DNA of 64,000 nt, from contig CAZXIN010000006.1 in NCBI GenBank assembly GCA_964640795.1, positions 62,001 through 126,000 of the forward strand, written 5' to 3'. Shown here piece by piece: positions 54,305-63,793 of this stretch. The DNA comes from M269 sp964640795 (GTDB taxonomy: Bacteria; Pseudomonadota; Gammaproteobacteria; Enterobacterales; Alteromonadaceae). The position numbers and the translations under genes are program-made. Position 1 is the stretch's first letter; each line of letters begins with the position of its first letter. The notes under the pieces were generated by a model. It was not told the DNA's origin. It made no database searches and worked only from the letters and a program-made list of their open reading frames with translations.

Positions 54305-55525
54305 TTGGCGGCATTTTCATATAAAGCTCTAGATAAAAAGGGCAGCAATAAGTCGGGTGTACTCGAAGGTGATAACGCTCGCCAAATCCGTCAGCAATTA
54401 CGCGAGATGGAACTGATACCGCTTGAGCTTGAACAAGTCGCTGAAAAAGAGAAACGCCAGGGCAAAGGTGTCTCATTTTTCAAACCAAGAATATCGACGT
54501 CAGATCTCGCATTACTGACTCGACAATTGTCTACGCTGATCGAGTCAGCGTTGCCGATCGAAGAAGCCTTGCAAGCTGTTGCCGAGCAGAGTGAGAAGCC
54601 ACGTCAGAAAAACATGATGATGGCTGTGCGCAGTAAAGTAGTAGAAGGCTATACCTTGGCCGATAGCATGGCTGAGTTCCCTCATGTATTTGATAATCTG
54701 TATTGCGCCATGGTCGCAGCAGGTGAAAAATCAGGCCATTTAGACACTGTACTATCAAGGCTTGCCGATTACACAGAAAAACGGCAGCAGACAAGAAGTC
54801 AAATCATCCAAGCGATGGTTTACCCGTCGATTATGATGTTTTTTGCAATTGGAATTATCGTCTTACTACTTGTCATCGTCGTGCCAAAAATCGTTGGGCA
54901 GTTCCAACAGAATGGGCAAGATCTGCCAGGTATTACTCAATTTTTAATCGATGTCAGTGACTTTTTGATTGCTAATGGTATATGGCTGGTATTAGCTATT
55001 ATTCTATTAATTATTGCCATTCAGCGGCTACTGAAACAACCTGCACTGCAAGCTAAGTATCATAAGTATTTATTGCGAGTGCCTTTGATAGGGAAAATAT
55101 CAAGAGGCATTAATACGGCAAGGTTTGCCAGCACTCTGAGCATTCTCACATCCAGTGCTGTTCCTCTACTGGAAAGTATGCGTATAGCAGGCAATGTGCT
55201 TGAGAACATTCATATAAAAACGTCTGTCGCAGAAGCTTCAGTGAATGTCAAAGAGGGTTCTAGCTTAAGAGCCTCGCTTGAAAAAACAAAGATATTCCCT
55301 CCCATGATGATGCACATGATTGCCTCAGGTGAGAAAAGCGGCGAATTGCAACAAATGCTTTCACGTGCTGCAGATAATCAAAATAGGGAATTCGAGACAA
55401 CAATTAGTGTCTCATTAAAAATATTCGAACCTTTGCTTATTGTGACAATGGCAGGTGTGGTTCTCTTTATCGTCATGGCCATTTTACTACCTATTTTGGC
55501 CCTTAATAACGTGGTAGGTCTTTAA
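54305..55525 (+). CDS. gspF: Type II secretion inner-membrane protein GspF
   Basis: 406 residues. Two GspF domains (about 65-195 and 270-395) with three TM segments (about 170-195, 223-242, 375-396). Start is TTG, 2 nt after the gspE stop, giving MAAFSYKALDKKGSNKSGVL, the conserved GspF N-terminus; GGAAGA precedes it. Platform protein contacting GspE. Confidence 0.96.
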   Translation: MAAFSYKALDKKGSNKSGVLEGDNARQIRQQLREMELIPLELEQVAEKEKRQGKGVSFFKPRISTSDLALLTRQLSTLIESALPIEEALQAVAEQSEKPRQKNMMMAVRSKVVEGYTLADSMAEFPHVFDNLYCAMVAAGEKSGHLDTVLSRLADYTEKRQQTRSQIIQAMVYPSIMMFFAIGIIVLLLVIVVPKIVGQFQQNGQDLPGITQFLIDVSDFLIANGIWLVLAIILLIIAIQRLLKQPALQAKYHKYLLRVPLIGKISRGINTARFASTLSILTSSAVPLLESMRIAGNVLENIHIKTSVAEASVNVKEGSSLRASLEKTKIFPPMMMHMIASGEKSGELQQMLSRAADNQNREFETTISVSLKIFEPLLIVTMAGVVLFIVMAILLPILALNNVVGL

Positions 55526-55965
55526 TGAAAAAACTTAATCGCGCCCAATCGGGCTTTACACTTATCGAAGTCATGATCGTACTGTTGATCATAGGCATTA
55601 TGGCGTCTGTTGTTGCCCCAAACATTTTGGGTAACCAAGAGGTTGCTCAGTTGAAAAAGGCCGCTGTTGATATTCAGCAGCTTGAGAGCGCTGTGGAAAT
55701 GTACAAACTCAGAACAAATAGCTTCCCTAGCACTGAGCAAGGTCTAGATGCTCTGGTAGCTGTGCCTACATCGGATCCTATTCCTAGAAATTACCCTGAA
55801 GATGGTTTTATTAGACGTTTGCCACAAGATCCTTGGGGTAACGATTATCAACTAGTAAGCCCAGGTGAGCTTGGTCGTATTGATATTTTCTCTAATGGTC
55901 CCGATCAAGAGCCAGGCACTGATGATGACATCGGTAATTGGAATATCAACGACTACCTTAAATAG
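55525..55965 (+). CDS. gspG: Major pseudopilin GspG
   Basis: 146 residues. Prepilin leader ending QSG|FTLIEVMIVLLIIG with Glu+5. C-terminal RRLPQDPWGNDYQLVSPGEL and DIFSNGPDQEPGTDDDIGNW include the calcium-binding loop. Main subunit of the pseudopilus. ATG overlaps the gspF stop. Confidence 0.97.
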   Translation: MKKLNRAQSGFTLIEVMIVLLIIGIMASVVAPNILGNQEVAQLKKAAVDIQQLESAVEMYKLRTNSFPSTEQGLDALVAVPTSDPIPRNYPEDGFIRRLPQDPWGNDYQLVSPGELGRIDIFSNGPDQEPGTDDDIGNWNINDYLK

Positions 55966-55975
55966 CTGAAGCATC

Positions 55976-56593
55976 ATGTTGACGAAACGACACCATCAGA
56001 GGGGCTTCACACTACTTGAAGTGATGATGGTGTTGTTAATCATAGGTATTCTCGTCAGTTCAGTGGTTTATAATAGTTTTTCTGTTAACCAAGAAGAGCT
56101 TCTGAAGAAACAAGCACAACGTTTACAAGTTGTTGTTGGTGCAGTGTCGGAGTTCGCCATACTCAATCAGTTAGAAATGGGTATGCGCTTTGAACCTGAG
56201 ACAAATGAATACTTTTTTATGGTGCTAGACGAGGAGCAACAGTGGCAACCTTTTGCTGGAACCGCTCTCTTCGAACCCTATCAATTGCCTGAGCCCTTTG
56301 GCTTAGAATTGCAGCTTGATGACTTACCTTGGATTAGTGAAGACAGCTTATTTGAAGACAACACCATTTTTGATGAAAAACTATCACTTGACGATAAAGA
56401 TGTACAAATTGGTGAAGATGATGAGCCGCCGCCACCGCCACAAATACTGTTATTTTCCAGTGGCGAAATTACTCCGTTCAGCATGATTTTAAAATACGAA
56501 CCTAGCTTTGGAAACGATGAGCCTGTGTACTATCGCGTTAATGCTGAAGAGTACATTCCTTTGATTATTGAAGGGCCTCTGGAGTTTTTATGA
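55976..56593 (+). CDS. gspH: Minor pseudopilin GspH
   Basis: 205 residues. Prepilin leader with RG|FTLLEVMMVLLIIG. Somewhat longer than the usual GspH (about 170-195): an acidic, proline-rich loop (ISEDSLFEDNTIFDEK ... GEDDEPPPPPQ) is inserted before the last strands. The insertion is visible directly; its effect is unknown. The gspI start overlaps its stop (ATGA). Confidence 0.93.
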   Translation: MLTKRHHQRGFTLLEVMMVLLIIGILVSSVVYNSFSVNQEELLKKQAQRLQVVVGAVSEFAILNQLEMGMRFEPETNEYFFMVLDEEQQWQPFAGTALFEPYQLPEPFGLELQLDDLPWISEDSLFEDNTIFDEKLSLDDKDVQIGEDDEPPPPPQILLFSSGEITPFSMILKYEPSFGNDEPVYYRVNAEEYIPLIIEGPLEFL

Positions 56594-56970
56594 AACAGTT
56601 AGGTTTTACGTTATTAGAAGTCATGGTCGCCTTGCTTATTTTCGCTTTAACAGGGACAGCGGTCATGAAATCGGCCAGCGAAAATTTAAATGGCGTTGGT
56701 CTCATTGAACAGATGACCTTTGCGACTTGGGTTGCCAATAACCGATTAACACAAGTTAACTTTGAACCTGTCTGGCCACCTAAAAATAATGAAAAAGGCA
56801 GTATGGAGATGGCTAACCGTACCTTTTATTGGCAACAGAAGGTCACAACGACAGCTGACAACGATATCCGTTCAGTTGAAGTTATCGTAAGTGAAGACGA
56901 GCAGTTTTCATCTTCTATAACATCGGTCATTAGTTTCGTTTCAAGACCCACTTCTGGCCAACAACAATAG
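56590..56970 (+). CDS. gspI: Minor pseudopilin GspI
   Basis: 126 residues. Leader MKQLG|FTLLEVMVALLIFALTG with Glu+5, then MTFATWVANNRLTQVNFEPV, the conserved GspI segment. Part of the GspHIJK tip complex. Confidence 0.94.
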   Translation: MKQLGFTLLEVMVALLIFALTGTAVMKSASENLNGVGLIEQMTFATWVANNRLTQVNFEPVWPPKNNEKGSMEMANRTFYWQQKVTTTADNDIRSVEVIVSEDEQFSSSITSVISFVSRPTSGQQQ

Positions 56971-56972
56971 CT

Positions 56973-57620
56973 ATGTTTAATTCACGTCCAAACTCTGGGT
57001 TTACGCTCATAGAGATCCTGATAGCCATGGCTATTTTTGCTCTTATTGGTTTGGGTTCATACAGTGTTTTGACTACCGTTATCAATAGTGACGAGCTCTC
57101 TAAGAACCGTATTGAGAAATTGCAAGAACTCCAAAGAGCGATGCTATTCATTGAACGGGATATAACTCAGGCGATGCCTAGAGCGGCTCGGGTCAATGGT
57201 GAGCAAAATGATATCGTCATGACCGGCGGTGAAGATGTGTTAGACAGCGAAACTGATGGTATCGCTTTTGTTCGTGGTGGCTGGCAAAACCCACAGTTGG
57301 TTTTACCTCGCAGTACGTTACAGGCTGTAGGCTATCGTATGCAAGAAGAGCAACTCCAGCGCGTTTTTAGTAATTATGTGGACAATGTAATAGGTGCTGA
57401 ACCCAAAGTCAGAACGGTTCTGCATGGTGTAGAAGATTTTCAAATCCAGTTTTTACTCTCAGCGGCACGTGCATTGAACAACAACGATGGCGAAGATAAT
57501 GAAGGATGGAACGACAGCTATACGGGTTCTGAAATCCCAGCAGCAATTGCCATCGAAGTCACCACGGCTGATTTTGGTTTAGTACGCCGAGAATTTATAG
57601 TTGCTGGGGACAGTCCATAG
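56973..57620 (+). CDS. gspJ: Minor pseudopilin GspJ
   Basis: 215 residues. Leader NSG|FTLIEILIAMAIFALIG with Glu+5, then LQRAMLFIERDITQAMPRAA (GspJ signature). It lies 2 bp after gspI and its TAG overlaps the gspK GTG. Confidence 0.94.
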   Translation: MFNSRPNSGFTLIEILIAMAIFALIGLGSYSVLTTVINSDELSKNRIEKLQELQRAMLFIERDITQAMPRAARVNGEQNDIVMTGGEDVLDSETDGIAFVRGGWQNPQLVLPRSTLQAVGYRMQEEQLQRVFSNYVDNVIGAEPKVRTVLHGVEDFQIQFLLSAARALNNNDGEDNEGWNDSYTGSEIPAAIAIEVTTADFGLVRREFIVAGDSP

Positions 57621-58621
57621 TGCGGTCGTCTCTTCATCAGCAGCGAGGTGTTGCACTTATTATTGTTATTCTAGTCGTTGCGCTAGTTGTTGTTATTGCT
57701 ACTGAGATGGGCGGTAGACTGCAACTGCAAGTTCAACGTGCGATCAATATTAGAGACAATAATCAGGCTTATTGGTATGCGGTTGGGGCTGAACAATTTG
57801 CATTAAAGTCAATTCAGCAAATATTAGATCTCGATGATGGCACTGTTCACTTGAACCAACCTTGGGCGCAGGGTGATCTGCAATTTCCATTGGAAGGTGG
57901 GGGTATACAGGCAACGATTACGGATATGCAAGCGTGCTTTAATGTGAATGCTCTGCAAGTTGCTAGTTCAAATTCTAGCTCGGGAGAAAATACAGAGCTT
58001 GATGCGCGTAGAGACGCTTTTTTCCGCCTGATCCAAGGCCTAGATGTCAATGTGCCGTCACTTGAAGCGGAAACGCTAAGAGATTCCTTGGTTGATTGGC
58101 TAGATGCTGACAGTGATATCAGTGGTGGCTTTGGTGCGGAAGATAGTGAGTACGAATCACGCAGGGCCCCTTATTTAGCCGCGAATAATTTAATGAGTCA
58201 TAAATCAGAATTGCGACTAGTGAATGGTGTCAGCCCGCAATGGATAAACGCTTTATTACCTTTTGTGTGTGCTATTCCGCAATACAACGAATTCAAAATC
58301 AATATCAATACCATTGACAGCGACAATGCTATTATTCTTCAAGCGATATTGAATTTACCTAGCCTCGCTGACGCGCAGAATTTGTTGTCATCAAGGCCAA
58401 GAGATGGCTACAGTGATATTCAAGATTTTTTCCAAGAGCCTGAGGTTACATCTTTGACCTTAACCGATGAACAACAGGCATGGTTTGATATAACGACAGA
58501 ATATTTTATTTTAGATACGAAGACCCGTTACAATGACGCCATTTTTAGCATGTCGTCTGTAATACAAATAGAAAACGATAGAATTTCAGTCCTGAGACGG
58601 GAATTTGGAGGCAGTAAGTGA
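57620..58621 (+). CDS. gspK: Minor pseudopilin GspK
   Basis: 333 residues. GTG start. Leader QRG|VALIIVILVVALVVV lacks Glu+5, as is normal for GspK, which caps the pseudopilus. Large alpha domain and INTIDSDNAIILQAIL block agree with the family. Confidence 0.94.
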   Translation: MRSSLHQQRGVALIIVILVVALVVVIATEMGGRLQLQVQRAINIRDNNQAYWYAVGAEQFALKSIQQILDLDDGTVHLNQPWAQGDLQFPLEGGGIQATITDMQACFNVNALQVASSNSSSGENTELDARRDAFFRLIQGLDVNVPSLEAETLRDSLVDWLDADSDISGGFGAEDSEYESRRAPYLAANNLMSHKSELRLVNGVSPQWINALLPFVCAIPQYNEFKININTIDSDNAIILQAILNLPSLADAQNLLSSRPRDGYSDIQDFFQEPEVTSLTLTDEQQAWFDITTEYFILDTKTRYNDAIFSMSSVIQIENDRISVLRREFGGSK

Positions 58622-59823
58622 ACGAACAACTAGTGATCAGGCTAGGGACAGAATTAACAGACCCTATCCATTGGATTGTTTGGTCACTCTCCGAACAAGA
58701 AATTATTGCATCGGGTGAGCTACCTGATTCAACGGCATTAAGCTCATTGACAGAAAGAGCTGGTAATCGCTCTATCATCGCACTTGTACCAACCAGTGAA
58801 GTATCCTTGCGCACCGTTACATTGCCAGCGAAGGCAGGCCGTAAAGCACTTGCAGCTATTCCTTATATGTTGGAGGAAGAGATTTCTGGCGAAATTGAGG
58901 AACAATTTTTTGCTTTAGGTCAGAAACGTGGTGATCAACAAGAGGTTGCCATTGTAGAAAGAAGCAGAATCGAACAATGGCTACAAGTCATCAAAGGAGC
59001 CGATTTACATTGTAGTAAGTTGGTACCTGACATTTTGGCACTTCCCCAAAGTGATGATCAATGGTCGGTATTGGAGCTCGGCGATCAATTGCTTCTCAGG
59101 CAAGATGCCTGGAAAGGCATGCAAGGTGAAGGTGAATGGATGTTGCCTACTGTTGCGCATTTTATCTCGCAGCAAGAAGAAGCGCTCACTATCGCCAGCT
59201 ATAGTGAAATCCAACTACCTGAACTAGACAATGTCACTGTCTTGCCGCAGCCGCTCGACATGCCCATGCAGGTGTTGGCTGAGGAATCGTTAACAGCATC
59301 ATTTAACTTATTGCAAGGCGACTATAAGCCGAAGAAAGAAGTTTCAGGTGCTTGGAAGAAATGGCGGTTAGCCGCTATTTTAGCTGGCGTTGCAGTTACA
59401 GCTAGCCTAGTTGACAAAGCCGTCACACTTAATCAAATAAAGCGCGAAGAAGCGCAAGTTTGGACCGACATTCAACAAACCTTTAAGGCAACATTTCCTG
59501 AGGTAAGGCGTGTGACTAAAGCAACCGTTCAACCCATGATGCGCCAAAAAATGAAAGAGCTTGAAGACAAGAGTGGCGGTGGTGTATCCATGCTGCTGAT
59601 GCTATCGCAGCTTTCCAATGCTTTTGAACAAAGCCGCATTAAGCCGCAATCTATGCGCTTCAATAGTGAGCGTGCCGAAATGCGCTTACAAGCCGTAGGC
59701 TCTTCGTTCGAGGCTTTGCAAACCTTTAGCCAAATGGCTGAACAAGCTGGTTTTACTGTGCAGCAAGGTGCCGTAAATAATCGCGACAACCAAGTTGTCG
59801 GCTCAATGACAATTAGGAGTTAA
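58618..59823 (+). CDS. gspL: Type II secretion protein GspL
   Basis: 401 residues. GTG start overlapping the gspK stop. Cytoplasmic actin-like N-terminal half (about 1-235), TM about 250-268 (RLAAILAGVAVTASLVD), periplasmic ferredoxin-like C-terminus. Recruits GspE to the membrane. Confidence 0.94.
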   Translation: MNEQLVIRLGTELTDPIHWIVWSLSEQEIIASGELPDSTALSSLTERAGNRSIIALVPTSEVSLRTVTLPAKAGRKALAAIPYMLEEEISGEIEEQFFALGQKRGDQQEVAIVERSRIEQWLQVIKGADLHCSKLVPDILALPQSDDQWSVLELGDQLLLRQDAWKGMQGEGEWMLPTVAHFISQQEEALTIASYSEIQLPELDNVTVLPQPLDMPMQVLAEESLTASFNLLQGDYKPKKEVSGAWKKWRLAAILAGVAVTASLVDKAVTLNQIKREEAQVWTDIQQTFKATFPEVRRVTKATVQPMMRQKMKELEDKSGGGVSMLLMLSQLSNAFEQSRIKPQSMRFNSERAEMRLQAVGSSFEALQTFSQMAEQAGFTVQQGAVNNRDNQVVGSMTIRS

Positions 59824-59830
59824 GGTCGAC

Positions 59831-60310
59831 GTGGACGAACTTAAAAAAAGATACGAAAACCTCACTGAACGAGAGCAATGGCTAGTCAAAATAATTGGCG
59901 TGTTCCTGATTGTCACAATGATTTATTCCGTTGTTTGGTCGCCACTTGTCGAGGCTGTTGAAAAAGGCGAACGTACACTGAAAACACAAAGAAATGTGTT
60001 GCAGACTATGCAGAAGAATAGCAACCGTGTTCAACAGTTAAAAGCGAGTGGTAGTCGAAGTAAGTCACTCAGCGGCTCTTTAGCGCAAGCGGTTGATGGA
60101 ACGGCAAATTCGCTGTCTATTTCTATTTCCCGTATGCAACCGCAAGGTGAAGAGTTAATCGTATGGGTAGACGAAGCACCGTTTGATAGTGTGTTAGCTT
60201 GGTTCCAAGCGATGGAAACTCGTGGAGTACGTATTTTAGATGCTGATGTAATCGAAACTAATCAACCAGGACAAATCAAAGTAAGGCGTTTGCAAGTGGG
60301 TAAATCTTAA
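59831..60310 (+). CDS. gspM: Type II secretion protein GspM
   Basis: 159 residues. GTG start 7 bp after gspL. TM at about 18-38 (WLVKIIGVFLIVTMIYSVVW), periplasmic ferredoxin-like domain. Partner of GspL. Confidence 0.93.
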   Translation: MDELKKRYENLTEREQWLVKIIGVFLIVTMIYSVVWSPLVEAVEKGERTLKTQRNVLQTMQKNSNRVQQLKASGSRSKSLSGSLAQAVDGTANSLSISISRMQPQGEELIVWVDEAPFDSVLAWFQAMETRGVRILDADVIETNQPGQIKVRRLQVGKS

Positions 60311-61056
60311 TGTTGAAAAAGCGTATTCAATGGGTGTCGCTTGCTATTGTCGTCTACCTTATATTCTTAGTCGTTTACCTTCCGGCTAAGCATGTTACTA
60401 GCCGACTAACACTGCCCAATAACACAACATTACAAGGTGTTTCAGGCTCTATTTGGCATGGACAAGCACAGCGTGCGATAGTGAAAGGTATCGAACTACA
60501 ATCGCTTGAATGGTCATTAAGCTTCTTACCTTTGATCACGCAACGTATTAGCGCTGACATCAAGTTTGGTAATGTACGTGACTCTGAGCTCATATCAGCG
60601 AACGGGCATGTGTCAATTAAAGGCCAGGCCTTCGATGCAAGCGAGTTAACAGTCTATGCGCCTGTTGCACAGCTTATTAGTCAATTCACTTTGCCATTTC
60701 CAGCCGATGTGGGAGGGCGATTAAAAGTTGAGCTCAGCGAAGCCAGTTATGACCAATACTGTACTGCTTTGTCAGGCAACGCACAGTGGCTTAATGCGAG
60801 TGTGAATGCACTGAATACGGCTGTCGATCTTGATTCGATGGCGGCAGAGTTGGGGTGCGAAACACAACAAGTTGTATTCGATATTAAACAACCCAATGTG
60901 CTTGGGTTAGCAGCCAAAGCTAGAATGGATGCTAAAGGTAAATTCAGTATTGACGGCAAGTTTAAGCCTGACGACAGCCTACCGCCTCAAATAAAACAAG
61001 CTGCTTCCATATTTGGCGAGCCTGACAGTAGTGGCTTTTACACACTGAAGTTCTAA
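60310..61056 (+). CDS. gspN: Type II secretion protein GspN
   Basis: 248 residues. TM anchor about 8-25, then NTTLQGVSGSIWHGQAQRAI, the GspN signature. The last gene of gspC-N. No gspO (prepilin peptidase) is present here; it is usually in the pil locus. The stop overlaps the end of convergent yrfG by 4 bp. Confidence 0.92.
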   Translation: MLKKRIQWVSLAIVVYLIFLVVYLPAKHVTSRLTLPNNTTLQGVSGSIWHGQAQRAIVKGIELQSLEWSLSFLPLITQRISADIKFGNVRDSELISANGHVSIKGQAFDASELTVYAPVAQLISQFTLPFPADVGGRLKVELSEASYDQYCTALSGNAQWLNASVNALNTAVDLDSMAAELGCETQQVVFDIKQPNVLGLAAKARMDAKGKFSIDGKFKPDDSLPPQIKQAASIFGEPDSSGFYTLKF

Positions 61057-61748
61057 TTTCCTGACGTGCTGCCGATGGGGTTGTTCGCAATATCTTCGAT
61101 GAGCTCACGATAATCGGCAGTCGCTAACCATTGTTCAATGACTCTATCTGGTTGTTTACTGTCGGGATTCAGCACGGCCAATTGATAAGCAATGCCAAAA
61201 GTTGATGAGGCTTCTAAAATAGCCAAACTATCGTCTACAAACAATGTTTGTTCAGGGTTAAAGCCTAACCGTTCTTGCAACTTCTGCCACAAGCGTTGCG
61301 ATTCTTTACTAACACCAAATTCGTGCGTGGAAATCAATGTATTAATGTGCTGATCTAGTTGTGTCCTTTCAATCTTTAATGACAAGCTGTCAGGGTGCGC
61401 ATTCGTTACGAGTACTACTTCGCGGCCGCTCTGGTGCAAGGCATTCAAGAAAGGCAATGTATCAGGCCGTAAACTGATTAAATGTTCGATCTCACGCTTT
61501 AAGCGTCGAATATCTAAATCTAATGTGTCGCTCCAATAATCAAGGCAGTACCATTCCAATTGCCCCATCACACGCTCATATTCAATGCGCATTAGCTCGT
61601 GCGATCGTTCAAGCGATATTCCCTGCTTCTCGGCCCATTTTTGGGGTACATATTCTAGCCAAAAGTGGTTATCAAAGTGCAGATCGAGCAATGTACCGTC
61701 CATATCTAACAAGACAGTGTGGATTTCCTTCCAAGGCAGCATAGGCAT
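61053..61748 (-). CDS. yrfG: GMP/IMP nucleotidase (HAD family)
   Basis: 231 residues. HAD motifs: LDMDGTLLDL (I), VLVTNAHPDSLSLK (II) and FVDDSLAILEA (IV). Hydrolyses purine 5'-nucleotides in E. coli. Divergent from nudE. YrfG, HslR and HslO are neighbours in E. coli, so the gsp operon lies within this conserved block. Confidence 0.94.
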   Translation of the reverse strand: MPMLPWKEIHTVLLDMDGTLLDLHFDNHFWLEYVPQKWAEKQGISLERSHELMRIEYERVMGQLEWYCLDYWSDTLDLDIRRLKREIEHLISLRPDTLPFLNALHQSGREVVLVTNAHPDSLSLKIERTQLDQHINTLISTHEFGVSKESQRLWQKLQERLGFNPEQTLFVDDSLAILEASSTFGIAYQLAVLNPDSKQPDRVIEQWLATADYRELIEDIANNPIGSTSGN

Positions 61749-61800
61749 TTAAATGTAGACAGGTTATAGTGCGTGTAAGCTATTCTAGCGTGATAGATAG

Positions 61801-62373
61801 ATGAGTAAAATAGAATCTGACAAGCCCCTTCCAATAATTCACCAAACGCGTGTCGTTGCTAAGAGCAATCTCTTTCGTATCGAGCAGTTAGATCTTGAGT
61901 TTTCTAATGGTGAAACACGCCAATTTGAGCGTATGGGGGGCTCGGGGCGTGGCGCGGTGATGATTGTGCCATTCCTTGATGCTGAAACTGTTTTGCTCGT
62001 AAGAGAATATGCTGCAGGCACACATTCTTATCAACTCGGATTTCCAAAAGGGTTGATTGATCCCGGTGAATCACCAGTACAAGCCGCTGACCGAGAATTA
62101 AAGGAAGAAGTCGGCTATGGCTCTATGAAACTAGAGCCTTTGCATACGGTGTCAATGGCGCCAACATTTTTCAATGCCACGATGCATATTTTGATCGCTA
62201 CAGACTTATACCCAGAGCAACTCATTGGAGATGAGCCTGAACCTCTTGAAGTTGTACCATGGTCAATCAAAAATAGTCAGGCACTGCTGGACCGAGCAGA
62301 TTTTACCGAAGCACGCAGTATAGTAGCTTTACTAATGGCAGAGAAATGGAGCAAAGAGAATAGTGCCACCTGA
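61801..62373 (+). CDS. nudE: ADP-compounds hydrolase NudE
   Basis: 190 residues. Nudix box GLIDPGESPVQAADRELKEE followed by VGYG (about 79-102). Hydrolyses ADP-ribose, NADH and Ap3A in E. coli. The stop overlaps the cysQ start by 11 bp. Confidence 0.95.
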   Translation: MSKIESDKPLPIIHQTRVVAKSNLFRIEQLDLEFSNGETRQFERMGGSGRGAVMIVPFLDAETVLLVREYAAGTHSYQLGFPKGLIDPGESPVQAADRELKEEVGYGSMKLEPLHTVSMAPTFFNATMHILIATDLYPEQLIGDEPEPLEVVPWSIKNSQALLDRADFTEARSIVALLMAEKWSKENSAT

Positions 62374-63187
62374 TAACCTTACTCAGCTATTAGAATTAGC
62401 CAAATCAACAGCAATTCAGGCCGGTAAAGAAGTCCTGAAAATATACAATAGTGGTCATTACGATAGTTATGCTAAAGACGATGAATCCCCAGTGACATCG
62501 GCTGATTATAAGGCAAACGAAATTATCAGTGACGCATTGCGTCAATACCAAACAGATATCCCCATCATGTCGGAAGAAACCAATAATGGTGACTTGGATG
62601 CACGCAAAAATTGGCCTTACTATTGGCTGATAGATCCTATCGATGGTACGCAAGAGTTTATTGCTGGTAGTGGTGATTTTGCCATTAATATCGCTTTAAT
62701 TAGTGATAACCAACCTATACTTGGTGTGATTTATTGGCCAGTTGGCGATACCTTATATTTTGCTATGAAAGGGCAAGGTGCATTTAAACAAGCCAATGGT
62801 GAGACTCAGGCTATACATGTGAGAAAGTTTGATGACCCCGAAAATGACGAAATCATTATTGCCATTAGTCGCAGACAATCGAAAGAGCGATTAATGTCCA
62901 AAATGAATGGCCAAAGAGGTTATGAAACCAAACCTCTTGGTAGCTGTTCGTTGAAATCTTGTTTTATTGCCGAAGGTAAAGCTGACCTTTACTTGAGGTT
63001 AGGCGTTACCGGAGAGTGGGATACAGGTGCGCCTCAATGTATCGTCTCGGAAGCTGGCGGTAAAATTTTAGCGGCAAATTTTGAACCTCTGACTTACAAT
63101 ATGCGTCATACGCTAACGAACCCAGACTTCGTTGTGCTAGGTGACCAAAGAGTCGATTGGCGCAATATCGTCCTCCATCAACTATAG
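62363..63187 (+). CDS. cysQ: 3'(2'),5'-bisphosphate nucleotidase CysQ
   Basis: 274 residues. Inositol-monophosphatase fold with metal sites EETNNG and DPIDGTQEF, and C-terminal GEWDTGAPQCIVSEAGG. Converts PAP to AMP in sulfur assimilation. GTG start inside nudE; the frame gives full family length. Confidence 0.95.
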   Translation: MPPDNLTQLLELAKSTAIQAGKEVLKIYNSGHYDSYAKDDESPVTSADYKANEIISDALRQYQTDIPIMSEETNNGDLDARKNWPYYWLIDPIDGTQEFIAGSGDFAINIALISDNQPILGVIYWPVGDTLYFAMKGQGAFKQANGETQAIHVRKFDDPENDEIIIAISRRQSKERLMSKMNGQRGYETKPLGSCSLKSCFIAEGKADLYLRLGVTGEWDTGAPQCIVSEAGGKILAANFEPLTYNMRHTLTNPDFVVLGDQRVDWRNIVLHQL

Positions 63188-63194
63188 GATTAAC

Positions 63195-63764
63195 ATGAAT
63201 AATTTCCGCTTACTGACTTTATTGTCTCTTCTCTCGTTTCAATCACTGGCCGGATGGCAATTAAACGATGATAATTCTCGTGTTAATTTTATGAGTACAA
63301 AGCAAGAGCATATTACTGAAAGCCACTACTTCAAATCTATGAATGGCCAAATCACCGACAAAGGGGCTTTTACATTAAACATCGATTTGTCATCTGTAGA
63401 AACTAATATCGGTATTCGTAATGAACGCATGCAGAAGTGGCTTTTTGAAACAGCATCTTTTGCGCAAGCCAGCATATCTGCTGATGTTTCAGATGTATTA
63501 AAGGTAGCTAAAAAAGATAGCGTTACTCAAGCAACGGTCAGCGCGGTTCTTGATTTACATGGACTGAAAAAAGAAGTCTCGGTTGAGGTACTGGTATCGA
63601 ATGTCGACAACGATCACTTAGTCGTCAGTACACTTACCCCGTTATTGATTAATGCAGGTGAATACAAATTTGTGCAGGGCATAGCGAAATTGCAAGAACT
63701 TGCAGGCTTAACTAGCATAGGTTTAACGGTTCCGGTGACTTTCAATTTGGTTTTCGACCAGTAG
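63195..63764 (+). CDS. YceI-like periplasmic protein
   Basis: 189 residues. Signal peptide (LLTLLSLLSFQSLA, about 5-18). YceI-like beta-barrel pattern: SRVNFMSTKQEHITESHYFK, the INGQITDKGAFTLNIDLSSVE-type strand pair, and the terminal LTVPVTFNLVF. YceI-family proteins bind isoprenoid-like lipids. ATG with AGGAT about 5 nt upstream; a longer frame from 63141 overlaps cysQ and hides the signal peptide. Confidence 0.87.
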   Translation: MNNFRLLTLLSLLSFQSLAGWQLNDDNSRVNFMSTKQEHITESHYFKSMNGQITDKGAFTLNIDLSSVETNIGIRNERMQKWLFETASFAQASISADVSDVLKVAKKDSVTQATVSAVLDLHGLKKEVSVEVLVSNVDNDHLVVSTLTPLLINAGEYKFVQGIAKLQELAGLTSIGLTVPVTFNLVFDQ

Positions 63765-63793
63765 AGCTGTAACAACGCCTCAAGACAATAAGA

